Shown piece by piece: positions 26,853-34,888 of a DNA stretch of 64,000 bases. The translations under genes and the position numbers were made by a program. The DNA is from an uncultured Agromyces sp. (lineage in GTDB: Bacteria; Actinomycetota; Actinomycetes; Actinomycetales; Microbacteriaceae). Below the pieces are notes generated by a model. That model worked only from the letters and a program-made list of their open reading frames with translations. It did not search any database and had not been told where the DNA came from. The stretch's first letter is position 1; every line of letters begins with the position of its first letter. The stretch covers positions 472,205-536,204 of the forward strand of contig CAJXGN010000001.1 in assembly GCA_913053875.1 (NCBI GenBank), read 5' to 3'.

Positions 26853-27497
26853 CTACTCGGTCGCGATGCCGAGCAGTGGCGCGTCCGGCGTGCTCGACGG
26901 CAGTTCGACGAACCCCAGGCGGTCGTAGAACGCCCGCGCTCCGACGTTCGCCGCGTCCATCGACAGGTGCACACCGGGCACGCCGCGGGCAGCGAGCGCC
27001 TCGCGCAGCGTGGCGATGAGCCGGCGCCCCAGCCCGTGGCCCTGCGCCTCGGGCAGCAGGTCGATGTGCAGGTGCGCCGGGTAGGCGTCGAGCTCGGCGA
27101 TGCGCATGCGCTCGGGGCGTCGCCCGTCGGCGAGGAGCTGCGCCTCGGTGTAGGCGGGCGCGGCGGCGGTCGGCGCGCCCGGTGCCGGGTGCCGCGTGTC
27201 GAAGCCGGGCAGCCACTCGCGCCGCCACCAGTCGACGAACGCGGCCGTGTCGGCCACGCCGAGCACGTACCCGACCACCCGGCCGTCGAGGTCGGCGACG
27301 AACGCGAGTTCGGGTGCGTACGCGAGGTAGGGGCGCGCCTAGACGTCCGGCATGAGCTCGTCGTCGGAGTACGCGCCGCGCGCGTCGTCGCCCGCGAGTG
27401 CGGTGCGCACGCAGATCTCTGCGACGGCATCCTCGTCCGCTGGGCGGTACGGGCGGATCACGGTTCGTTCGGTCTGCGGGGTTCCGGGCGCGGTCAC
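26853..27497 (-). pseudogene. GNAT acetyltransferase interrupted by an in-frame amber codon
   Basis: Read on the minus strand from the GTG at 27495-27497, the frame gives 52 codons, then TAG at 27339-27341, then 161 further codons in the same frame to the normal stop. Before the TAG lies a typical GNAT opening (VIRPYRPADEDAVAEICVRTA). After it come ARPYLAYAPELAFVADLDGRVVGYVLG and the acetyl-CoA loop EAQGHGLGRRLI. The sequence around the stop (DV*ARPYL) is what one expects if a Tyr codon (TAC/TAT) had become TAG. Either the gene is broken, or translation restarts at the ATG-like codons near 27278, or the base is a sequencing error. An intact product would have 214 residues. Confidence 0.8.
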
Positions 27498-27533
27498 GGC
27501 CCGATCCTACGGAACCGGCGGGATACTGGGCGC

Positions 27534-28454
27534 ATGGCGGTTTCCGCGTCCCCCGAGCGACCTGCCGTGGTCGGCGCCGCGACCCTGCGCGGTCGCGTGG
27601 GGCTGCCGACGCGCGCCGCGGACGTGGTGCTGGAGTCGTGGCTCGACCGCTGGCGACTCGCCGCCGACGGGCTGCCGTTCGAGACCCGGACGAGCCGGCT
27701 GCTGCCGGTGCGCACCGAGGAGGGCGTCGTCGCGATGCTCAAGGTGAGCCGCAGCGACGAGGAGCGGCGCGGCGGCACGGTGCTCGCGGCGTGGGGCGGG
27801 GCGGGCGCCGCGCCCGTGCTGCGGGTGGAGGACGACGCGCTGCTCGTGGTGCGCGCGACGGGCGGGCGCAACCTGGTGACGATGGTCGAGGCCGGACGCG
27901 ACGAGGCGGCCACGCGCGTGCTCTGCGAGACCGCAGCGCGGCTGCACGAGGCATCCGATGCCGTGCGCACCGTCGCCGGGGAGCAGCTGGTGCCGCTCGC
28001 GAAGTGGTTCCGCGACCTGTCGCCGCAGTCGGACGTGCTCGGGGCGTTCCATCGTCGCGGCGCCGACATCGCCGCGGAGCTGCTCGACGAGCAGGTCGAG
28101 GTCGTCGCGCTGCACGGCGACCTGCACCACGGCAACGTGCTCGACTTCGGTGCGTCGGGGTGGCTCGCGATCGACCCCAAGGGCCTGCTCGGCGACCGCG
28201 CGTTCGACTACTGCAACCTGTTCTGCAATCCGGGCCACCTCATTCCGCTCGCGCGCGGGCGGCTCGAGGCGACGCTGAAGGTCGTGACGGATGCCTCGGG
28301 GCTCGAGCCGCGCCGCATGCTGCGCTGGCTCGTGGCCTGGTGCGCCCTGTCGTCGACCTGGTACGCGGTCGACGACGATCTCGTGCACTCGCGGTCGGTC
28401 GCGGCCATCGGCGAACTCGCGGCGGATGTGCTCGACCGGGAGTCTCACGCGTAA
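27534..28454 (+). CDS. Aminoglycoside phosphotransferase family protein (APH(6)-like)
   Basis: This 306-residue kinase-fold protein has the catalytic loop LHGDLHHGNVL (about residues 197-207) and the metal-binding IDPKG after it, as in streptomycin 6-kinases and related small-molecule kinases. The ATG at 27534 is close after the divergent acetyltransferase pseudogene. The sequence alone does not show that it gives resistance; many relatives phosphorylate other metabolites. Confidence 0.85.
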   Translation: MAVSASPERPAVVGAATLRGRVGLPTRAADVVLESWLDRWRLAADGLPFETRTSRLLPVRTEEGVVAMLKVSRSDEERRGGTVLAAWGGAGAAPVLRVEDDALLVVRATGGRNLVTMVEAGRDEAATRVLCETAARLHEASDAVRTVAGEQLVPLAKWFRDLSPQSDVLGAFHRRGADIAAELLDEQVEVVALHGDLHHGNVLDFGASGWLAIDPKGLLGDRAFDYCNLFCNPGHLIPLARGRLEATLKVVTDASGLEPRRMLRWLVAWCALSSTWYAVDDDLVHSRSVAAIGELAADVLDRESHA

Positions 28455-28455
28455 C

Positions 28456-28481
28456 GATACCCCCGGGGTATCTGCTACGAT
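28456..28481 (+). promoter_or_regulatory. CsoR/CstR-like operator and -10 of the thioredoxin operon
   Basis: GATACCCCCGGGGTATC (28456-28472) is a perfect odd-centred palindrome of the ATACCCC...GGGGTAT type bound by CsoR-family copper or persulfide repressors. A -10-like TACGAT at 28476-28481 follows. It would start transcription at about 28488, next to the ATG at 28489, so the message is probably leaderless. Confidence 0.6.
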
Positions 28482-28488
28482 GGGTGCC

Positions 28489-28869
28489 ATGCCCACGACG
28501 ACCATCACCGCGGCCGACATCACATCGACCATCCGCGACAACGAGATCGTGCTGCTCGACTTCTGGGCCGCCTGGTGCGGCCCCTGCCGCGCATTCGCCC
28601 CCGTGTTCGAGCGCGCCGCCGAGCAGCACCCCGACATCGTGTTCGGCAAGGTCGACACCGAGGCCGAGCAGGCGCTCGCAGCCGGCTTCCGCATCACGTC
28701 GATCCCGACGCTCATCGCGTTCCGCGACGGCATCATCGTCTTCGCCCAGCCGGGCGCGCTCGGCGCCCCGCAGCTCGACCGGGTCATCGACGGCGTGCGC
28801 GCCCTCGACATGGACCAGGTGCGCGCCGAGGTCGAGGCCCAGCGCGCCGCACGCGAGCAGTCGGCGTGA
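28489..28869 (+). CDS. Thioredoxin
   Basis: This 126-residue dithiol oxidoreductase has the active site WCGPC in DFWAAWCGPCRAFAPVF (about residues 26-42) and the cis-proline in SIPTLIAF. A second ATG nine bases upstream is possible, but 28489 agrees with the proposed leaderless transcript. The stop overlaps the DUF2892 gene as GTGA. With a CsoR/CstR-like operator in front, a role in copper or persulfide stress is more likely than general redox work. Confidence 0.9.
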   Translation: MPTTTITAADITSTIRDNEIVLLDFWAAWCGPCRAFAPVFERAAEQHPDIVFGKVDTEAEQALAAGFRITSIPTLIAFRDGIIVFAQPGALGAPQLDRVIDGVRALDMDQVRAEVEAQRAAREQSA

Positions 28870-29162
28870 GCCGCCTGGTGCGCGCGCTGCGGTCGACGAG
28901 CTGCGGTGCACGCCCGGTCGACCGCGTCGTGCGCGCCCTCGGCGCCGTGTTCGTCGGCGCCGTCGCAATCAGCATCTGGGACAACCCGTGGTGCGCGATT
29001 CCCGCGGCGATCTGCGCGACCCTGCTCGCGGTCGGCGCGATCACCGGCTGGTGCCCCGACGACCTGCTGCGCGCGGGGCGCGACGTCGAGCCGAACCACC
29101 TCGGCTACGAGGAGGCACGGCAGCCGCTGCTCTCCGGCGAGCGCGAGCGCGTCTCGAGCTGA
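28866..29162 (+). CDS. DUF2892 (YgaP-like) membrane protein
   Basis: This 98-residue protein has two membrane helices in its middle and ends the second with GWCPDDLL, the typical cysteine motif of the membrane part of YgaP-type rhodaneses. The stand-alone form often occurs with thioredoxin and rhodanese genes for sulfide handling. The GTG start overlaps the thioredoxin stop. No rhodanese is present in this window. Confidence 0.8.
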   Translation: MSRLVRALRSTSCGARPVDRVVRALGAVFVGAVAISIWDNPWCAIPAAICATLLAVGAITGWCPDDLLRAGRDVEPNHLGYEEARQPLLSGERERVSS

Positions 29163-29184
29163 CCAGGGGCCGACCTCCCGGCGA

Positions 29185-29586
29185 TCAGCCGCGCTTCAGC
29201 GCGCCCGTCGACCAGAGGGCCCATGCGACGAGCAGCGGCTGGAAGAACAGCCGCACGAACCGCTTGCGGTCGGTGTCGAGGCCGAACCCGTCACGCCGCT
29301 CGGTGTACTGCGCGATGTTGCCGGGGAAGATCGCGGTGAAGAACGCGGCCGCGATCCAGCCGATGCGGCGCCGCTCCTTCGGCAGCGCGACGAGCGCAGC
29401 GCCGAGCCCGATCTCGGCGACGCCCGAGGCGACCACCACGCCGTCGGCGTCCATCGGCGCCCACGACGGCACCTGGGCGCGGAACTTCTCGCGCGCGACC
29501 GTGAGGTGCGTGGCACCGGCGAACACGAGCATGCCGCCGAGCAGCACGCGGGCGATGGTGCGGGGTACGGAGGTCTTCGAGGCCAT
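29185..29586 (-). CDS. DoxX-like membrane protein
   Basis: This 133-residue protein has four predicted helices and the DoxX-type opening ARVLLGGMLVFAGATHL, then VVVASGVAEIGLGAALVALP and GNIAQYTER. The ATG at 29584-29586 is preferred to an in-frame ATG at 29634 because the family-like part begins there. It is convergent with the DUF2892 gene. Function not defined. Confidence 0.8.
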   Translation of the reverse strand: MASKTSVPRTIARVLLGGMLVFAGATHLTVAREKFRAQVPSWAPMDADGVVVASGVAEIGLGAALVALPKERRRIGWIAAAFFTAIFPGNIAQYTERRDGFGLDTDRKRFVRLFFQPLLVAWALWSTGALKRG

Positions 29587-29656
29587 GCGTCCAGTCAAGC
29601 GCGGATCGGAGCGAGCGAACCCGAGAATGTGCACAGAATGCAGGATTCCACGGGAG

Positions 29657-29696
29657 CGGATGCTCCGCCCGGGCGCGCGTCCGGGCGGAGCATCCG
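29657..29696 (-). terminator. Stem-loop behind the GH3 gene
   Basis: Perfect 16-base arms, CGGATGCTCCGCCCGG and its complement, surround an 8-base loop. The hairpin begins one base after the GH3 stop codon (minus strand). There is no T run, so it may act through its very stable stem. Confidence 0.75.
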
Positions 29697-29697
29697 A

Positions 29698-31545
29698 TCA
29701 CTCGACGTAGCGCAGTCCGTGGCCGAACCGGTAGAGCGGGTCGGCGGTGTCGAACGGCACGTCGGGACGGCTCGCCTCCACGGCCGCCATCGAACGCGGC
29801 AGGTCGAACGGCAACGAGCCCTGCGGGCGGGCGTCGCCGACGAGGACGTCGAGCATGGCACGGCCGCTCGCGCCGTAGTTCGCCACCAGCGCCGCCACGT
29901 CCTCGGCGAACGGGGTGAGGATCGCCGGGCGGTCGAGGAACACGTCGACCACCGTGGGCACCGCCGCCGCCACCTCGCGCACGTGCTCGACGGTCTCGAC
30001 CGGGAAGTCGAGCGAACCCGCGTGGAAGAAGTTCTCGAACATCGTCTCGCGCTGCTCCCACGGCGCCTGGAGTCGCAGGATCGCCACGTCGGCGTCGGCC
30101 GGCGACCCGACCACCGTGCCGTACTCCGCAGCGACGTCCGGCGCGATGCCCTCGACGTAGAGGCGGAGGCCGCGACGGAGCGGCAGCGTCGCGCCCGAGG
30201 CATCCGACCTGTTCTTCAACACCGTCACCGACGCGCGCTGCGCCGCCTCGCCGGCGGCGCGGAACTCCGGCGCACCGACCACCGTCGATGCGGCCTCGAC
30301 GTCGACGCTGGGAGCATCGAACAGCCCCAGCCGGAACTTCTCGCGCAGCAGGCGGCGGGCCGAGACGTCGATGCGCTCCTCGGTCACCTCGCCCGAGCGC
30401 GCGAGGTCGACGAGCAGGTCGGGGCACGCCTCGCCGCCGAACTGGTCGACGCCGGCCTCGAGCACCTTCCGCATGCGCTCGCGCGGCGAGAGGTGCTCGA
30501 CGCCCCAGGCCCGGGCCGGGAACGGCTGGCCCATGATCTCGCCGTCGGTGATGAGGCCCCAGTCGGTGCAGACGACGCCGTCGAAGCCGTAGCGCTCGCG
30601 CAGCAGGCCCGTGACGACCGACCTGTTGAAGCCGAACCCGACCTCCTCGAACTCGGTGCCGATCGGCATGCCGTAGTACGGCATCACCTGGCTGACGCCG
30701 GCCTCGAAGGCCGCCTCGAACGGCGCGAGATGGTACTCGAACCGCCCGCCCGGGTAGACCTGCTCGCGGCCGTAGGCGAAGTGCGGGTCCTCGCCGTCCC
30801 GCTGCGGCCCGCCGCCCGGGAAGTGCTTGACCATGGTCGCGACGGAGTCGGTTCCGAGCTCGGCACCCTGGAAGCCACGGATGTAGGCAGCGCCGAGACG
30901 TGCCGACAGCTCCGCGTCCTCGCCGAACGTCGCCACCTGCCGCGACCAGCGCGGCTCGGTCGCCAGGTCGACCTGCGGATGCAGCGCGACGCGGATGCCG
31001 ACTGCGGCGTACTCCTGCCGCGCGATGTCGCCGAACCGCTCGACGAGCGCCTCGTCGCCGATCGCCGCGAGGCCGATCGCCTCCGGCCACTGCGAGAACG
31101 GGCCGGCCATCATCGCAGCGCCCGGGTTGTCGCTGAACGAGTGCCGCGGGTCGCTCGAGACCGTCACGGGGATGCCGAGCCGGCTGGTGCCCGCGAGCTG
31201 TTGCAGTCGGTTGTGCCACTCCGCCATGGTGCGACCGTCGGGAGCCGCGCCGAGGAGGTTGAAGTGCGTCATCCCTCGGTCGAGCACGAGTTCCTCGGTC
31301 GACGGCAGCCCGAACACCGGGTTCGGGCCGGCGAGCTCGCCACCCTCCCCCATCGCGATCATGCTCTGGAAGAACAGCCCTGCCTTCTCCTCGAGCGTCA
31401 TCTGCGCCAGGAGCAGCTCGACGCGTTCGTCGACGGGCAGCGACGCATCGAGGTAGGAGTGGTCGCTCGATCCACGCACGTCACCCAAGCGGTTCGTCCC
31501 CCATCCCAGTGGCCATCCGCGACCCGGCACGAGTTTACGCGGCAC
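29698..31545 (-). CDS. Glycoside hydrolase family 3 (beta-glucosidase/xylosidase-like)
   Basis: This 615-residue protein begins with MTLEEKAGLF, and has the N-terminal barrel with VKHFPGGGP and the nucleophile aspartate in VCTDWGLITD (about residue 286), followed by the alpha/beta sandwich domain ending RFGHGLRYVE. No signal peptide is evident, so it is intracellular. The true start could be an internal GTG. It lies 9 bases downstream of the racemase-like gene and is probably the last gene of that operon. The sugar specificity is not readable. Confidence 0.88.
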   Translation of the reverse strand: MPRKLVPGRGWPLGWGTNRLGDVRGSSDHSYLDASLPVDERVELLLAQMTLEEKAGLFFQSMIAMGEGGELAGPNPVFGLPSTEELVLDRGMTHFNLLGAAPDGRTMAEWHNRLQQLAGTSRLGIPVTVSSDPRHSFSDNPGAAMMAGPFSQWPEAIGLAAIGDEALVERFGDIARQEYAAVGIRVALHPQVDLATEPRWSRQVATFGEDAELSARLGAAYIRGFQGAELGTDSVATMVKHFPGGGPQRDGEDPHFAYGREQVYPGGRFEYHLAPFEAAFEAGVSQVMPYYGMPIGTEFEEVGFGFNRSVVTGLLRERYGFDGVVCTDWGLITDGEIMGQPFPARAWGVEHLSPRERMRKVLEAGVDQFGGEACPDLLVDLARSGEVTEERIDVSARRLLREKFRLGLFDAPSVDVEAASTVVGAPEFRAAGEAAQRASVTVLKNRSDASGATLPLRRGLRLYVEGIAPDVAAEYGTVVGSPADADVAILRLQAPWEQRETMFENFFHAGSLDFPVETVEHVREVAAAVPTVVDVFLDRPAILTPFAEDVAALVANYGASGRAMLDVLVGDARPQGSLPFDLPRSMAAVEASRPDVPFDTADPLYRFGHGLRYVE

Positions 31546-31554
31546 GCATCTCGA

Positions 31555-32679
31555 TCATGCCCGGCGCAGCACCTCGGGCTCCCGCATCGCCCACGCCCGC
31601 AGCAGGTCGTCGCGCACCGTGACGCCCGTGCCCGGGCCGTCGGGCACGCGCAGCTGCCCGCGGCGCTCCCCCGTGCCGAGCTCAAACGGCTCGGTGAGGT
31701 CGTCGGCGAAGTAGCGACGCGATGCCGACGTGTCGCCCGGCAGCGTGAACCCGGGCAGGCCCGCGAGCGCCACGTTCGCCGCCCGGCCGACACCGGTCTC
31801 GAGCATGCCGCCGCACCAGACCGGCACGTCGACCGCGCGGCACAGGTCGTGCACGCGCACGGCCTCCAGGTACCCGCCGACGCGGCCGGCCTTGATGTTG
31901 ATCACGCTCGTCGCGCCGCGCTCGATCGCGTCGAGGGCGACGTCTGCGTCGAGGATCGACTCGTCGAGGCAGACCGGCGTCTCGATCTCGGCGGCGAGCG
32001 CGGCGTGCGTCGCGATGTCCTCCTCGGGGAACGGCTGCTCGATCAGCACGAGCCCGAACGCGTCGAGCTCGGCGAGCAGCGGGATGTCGTGCGCGCGGTA
32101 CGCGCTGTTCGCATCGACCTGGAGCAGGCGGTCGCGGCCGAGCTCCTCGCGCACGGCGTTCACGGGCAGCAGGTCCCACCCCGGCTTGACCTTGAGCTTG
32201 ATGCGCCGGTAGCCCTCCTCGACGTAGCCCGCGACCTCGTCGAGGAGTTCGTCGATCGAGCCGGCGATGCCCACCGAGACGCCGCAGTCGACCCACTCGC
32301 GCTCTGCGCCGAAGTAGGTGCCCATCGACATGCCCTCGCCGCGGAGCTGCGCGTCGAGCACGGCCGCCTCGAGCGCGGCCTTCGCCATGCGGTGGCCGGC
32401 GACGAACGCGAGCGTCTCGGCGACCGACTCCGCCGTCACCTCGTCCTGCGCGAGCAGCGCGGGCACGAGGTAGGTGCGCAGCACGTGAGCCGCACCCTCC
32501 ACGTACTCGGAGCTGTAGAGCGGGTCGGCGCCCGCCACGCATTCCCCCCAGCCGTCGCCGATGTCGCTGCGCACGTGCACGAGCAGCACGTCGCGCGCCG
32601 CCTGGGTGCCGAAGGACGTCTCGAATGGGCGCACGAGCGGCATGTCCACGCGGTGCAGTTCGATCTGTTCGATGCGCAT
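31555..32679 (-). CDS. Enolase-superfamily N-acylamino acid racemase / o-succinylbenzoate synthase-like
   Basis: This 374-residue protein has the muconate-lactonising-enzyme layout: capping domain, then a barrel with the KLK base in RRIKLKVKPGW, metal ligands in LLQVDANSAY, LIEQPF and CLDESI, and the second lysine in INIKAGRVGG. This MenC/NSAR branch either dehydrates in menaquinone synthesis or racemises N-succinylamino acids. It overlaps the GNAT gene by one base (TGATG). No men genes are near, and a GNAT partner favours the N-succinylamino acid racemase reading (D- to L-amino acid conversion). Confidence 0.8.
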   Translation of the reverse strand: MRIEQIELHRVDMPLVRPFETSFGTQAARDVLLVHVRSDIGDGWGECVAGADPLYSSEYVEGAAHVLRTYLVPALLAQDEVTAESVAETLAFVAGHRMAKAALEAAVLDAQLRGEGMSMGTYFGAEREWVDCGVSVGIAGSIDELLDEVAGYVEEGYRRIKLKVKPGWDLLPVNAVREELGRDRLLQVDANSAYRAHDIPLLAELDAFGLVLIEQPFPEEDIATHAALAAEIETPVCLDESILDADVALDAIERGATSVINIKAGRVGGYLEAVRVHDLCRAVDVPVWCGGMLETGVGRAANVALAGLPGFTLPGDTSASRRYFADDLTEPFELGTGERRGQLRVPDGPGTGVTVRDDLLRAWAMREPEVLRRA

Positions 32680-33491
32680 CAGCGGCCTTCCGTCGGGGTG
32701 TCGCCGGGGCTCGGGGCCCGGTCGGGGTCGTCGTCGGTGAACACGTAGTCGTCCGCCGCGTCGAGCTCGGGTCGGAGGCCCGCGTCGACGGCGGCGGCGA
32801 AGGCCCGTCGCGCGGCGTCGCGGTGGTGGGCGGCCTGCTCGGGGGCATCCGCTCGCAGCGCCTCGTAGTCGGGCACCAGGGCGAACCCGGTGTCGCCCCG
32901 CCACGCGGGCTGCGGCTCGCGCGCGAGGGCCCGCAGCGCCCGGGGCGCGGCCAGCCGCCAGCGCACCTCGAACCGGTCGCTGTGGTCGGTGCCCGAGATG
33001 GCGTCGCGCAGCTCGCCGTAGAAGTCGGGCAGCACCTCGACCACTTCGGCGCCGAGGCGCACGAGGTTCATGCGGGCGTTGCGGCGGATCAGCGGGTCGA
33101 ACGTCCAGCGCATCTCGTCGACGCCGTGCTCGAGGCACACCGCCCGCTGCACGAGCTTCAGCGCCACGCCGATGCCCCGCCCGCGGCCCCGCGCCAGCAC
33201 CGCGTTCATGTGCGAGTGCACGTGGATACCGCCCGACCAGCCGACGAACCCGTAGGTCGCGCCGACCGCGCCGGCGTCGTCGCGCGCGACCAGCACGGTC
33301 GCGCCCGCCTGCAGCATCGCGCGCAGGTGCGGCCAGTCGGGGCTGCGGCCGGCTCCCCAGGTCGCGGTGAACACGCCGATGACCTCGTCGAGGTCGGATG
33401 CCGCTGCGGGCCGCACCTCGACGCCCGACGCGGCGCACGCGGCCGCCGCCTGATCGATGGCGGCGCGCAGCACCTCGGAATCGGTCGGCAT
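32679..33491 (-). CDS. GNAT-fold N-acyltransferase
   Basis: This 270-residue protein, longer than a simple GNAT, has a domain with VFTATWGAGRSPDWPHLRAML and the acyl-CoA loop ARGRGRGIGVALKLVQR. Relatives sit next to N-succinylamino acid racemases, and in Geobacillus the pair plus a hydrolase converts D-amino acids to L-amino acids through N-succinyl intermediates. It is coupled to the racemase-like gene by a one-base overlap. The hydrolase of that pathway is not in the window. Confidence 0.75.
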   Translation of the reverse strand: MPTDSEVLRAAIDQAAAACAASGVEVRPAAASDLDEVIGVFTATWGAGRSPDWPHLRAMLQAGATVLVARDDAGAVGATYGFVGWSGGIHVHSHMNAVLARGRGRGIGVALKLVQRAVCLEHGVDEMRWTFDPLIRRNARMNLVRLGAEVVEVLPDFYGELRDAISGTDHSDRFEVRWRLAAPRALRALAREPQPAWRGDTGFALVPDYEALRADAPEQAAHHRDAARRAFAAAVDAGLRPELDAADDYVFTDDDPDRAPSPGDTPTEGR

Positions 33492-33507
33492 GCCTCGACG
33501 CTAGCCG

Positions 33508-34782
33508 TCAGAGACCGAGGCGCGCGAGGAAGTCGTTGCGGAACGCGCCGCTCGGGTCGTACCGCTCGCGCAGCGCGGCGAAGTCGCCCCAGCGCGGGTA
33601 CAGGTCGGCCATGCGGGGCGCGGACTGCGCGAGATCGAACAGCTTGCCCCAGTGCGGGCGGGCGTCGAACGGCGCGAGCAGCTCCCCCAGGTCGCGCACC
33701 ATCGCCTCGACGGCGGGCTGGTCCTGACGGCAGGTGAAGTGGATGCCCACCGCATCCGTTCCCGCTGCGGGCGAGAGCCAGAGATCGTCGGCCGCCATCG
33801 TGCGCACCTCGGTCACGTACACGAGGGGGGCGACGGATGCCGCGTGCCCGCGCACCGCGTCGAGCGCCGCCGCCGCGTGGCGACGCGGCACGAGGAACTC
33901 CGCCTGCAGTTCCTCGCCCTTCGACGGCGTGAAGCCGAGCTTGAAGTGCGGGAGGCGGTCGATCCACGGGCCCGGGACGCCGAGCTGCTCGGTGCAGTGC
34001 TCGGGATCGGGGGCGCCGAGGGGGTCGAGCTTGCGCACGGCCGCGCGGGCGCCGAGCAGCTCCTCGGGCGCCGGGCCCGGGGCATCCGCCCGCCGCTTCA
34101 CCCAGGCCTGGTCGACGACGTCGGGCTCGCGCCACGAGTGGAACATCGAGACGCTGTAGCCCGCACCGGTCACCGCGTCGAGGTCGGCGAGCACCGCGTC
34201 CATCGGCAACCGCTCGTACACGGTCTGCGCGATGTCGAACGTCGGCACGATGTCGAGCTCGACGTGGGTGATGACACCGAGCGCGCCGAGTCCGACCACC
34301 GCACCGGCGAAGTCGGGGTCGCCGCGGCGGAGCACGGCGCGCTCCCCCGCAGCCGTGACGAGCTCGAGCGCGGCGACGGCACTCGAGAGCGTGCCGACAC
34401 GGTCGCCCGAGCCGTGCGTGCCCGTCGCGATGGCGCCGGCGATCGAGATGTGCGGCAGGGAGGCGAGGTTCGCGAGCGCCCAGCCCGCGTGCTGCAACTG
34501 GCTGCCGAGGTCGCCGTAGCGGATGCCTCCGGAGGTGCGCACCACCCGGCGCTCGGCGTCGATCGCGACCTCGGCCGGCAGGCCGGCCGTCGACACGAGC
34601 AGGCCGTCGGTGTCGGCGATGCGGTTGAAGCAGTGTCGGGTGCCGAGGGCGCGGATGCCCGTGCTGGCGTCGGCCGCGGTGCGCACCTCGTCGGCGAGTT
34701 CGTCGACCGACGCGGGCGTCGCCACCCGCTCGGCCCCGTACGCGAGGTTGCCCGCCCAGTTGCGTTGCTCGACCGTGGCCAT
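33508..34782 (-). CDS. FAD-linked alditol (xylitol) oxidase-like protein
   Basis: This 424-residue VAO-type flavoprotein has the FAD-binding segment GTRHCFNRIADT, whose histidine fits the covalent FAD attachment site of alditol oxidase AldO. TGTHGSG and the C-terminal HWGKLF region also match. Such enzymes oxidise the terminal hydroxyl of sugar alcohols with O2, giving H2O2. The ATG at 34780-34782 follows a GAGAGGA site. It is 16 bases upstream of the GNAT gene and may head that operon. L-gulono-lactone oxidase is an alternative relative. Confidence 0.8.
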   Translation of the reverse strand: MATVEQRNWAGNLAYGAERVATPASVDELADEVRTAADASTGIRALGTRHCFNRIADTDGLLVSTAGLPAEVAIDAERRVVRTSGGIRYGDLGSQLQHAGWALANLASLPHISIAGAIATGTHGSGDRVGTLSSAVAALELVTAAGERAVLRRGDPDFAGAVVGLGALGVITHVELDIVPTFDIAQTVYERLPMDAVLADLDAVTGAGYSVSMFHSWREPDVVDQAWVKRRADAPGPAPEELLGARAAVRKLDPLGAPDPEHCTEQLGVPGPWIDRLPHFKLGFTPSKGEELQAEFLVPRRHAAAALDAVRGHAASVAPLVYVTEVRTMAADDLWLSPAAGTDAVGIHFTCRQDQPAVEAMVRDLGELLAPFDARPHWGKLFDLAQSAPRMADLYPRWGDFAALRERYDPSGAFRNDFLARLGL

Positions 34783-34888
34783 GTGCGTTCCTCTCAGATC
34801 TTCCGGACAGCGCACGTCACAGCGCACGACCGGGACATCACCACTGTACGGCGGGAGAACGAGGTCGCCCGATGCCGGACCTACAAGA

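Noticed and set aside
28906..32748. Open frame of 1280 codons on the plus strand
   Set aside because: It runs antisense to DoxX, GH3 and racemase genes and out of frame through DUF2892; no recognisable domain.
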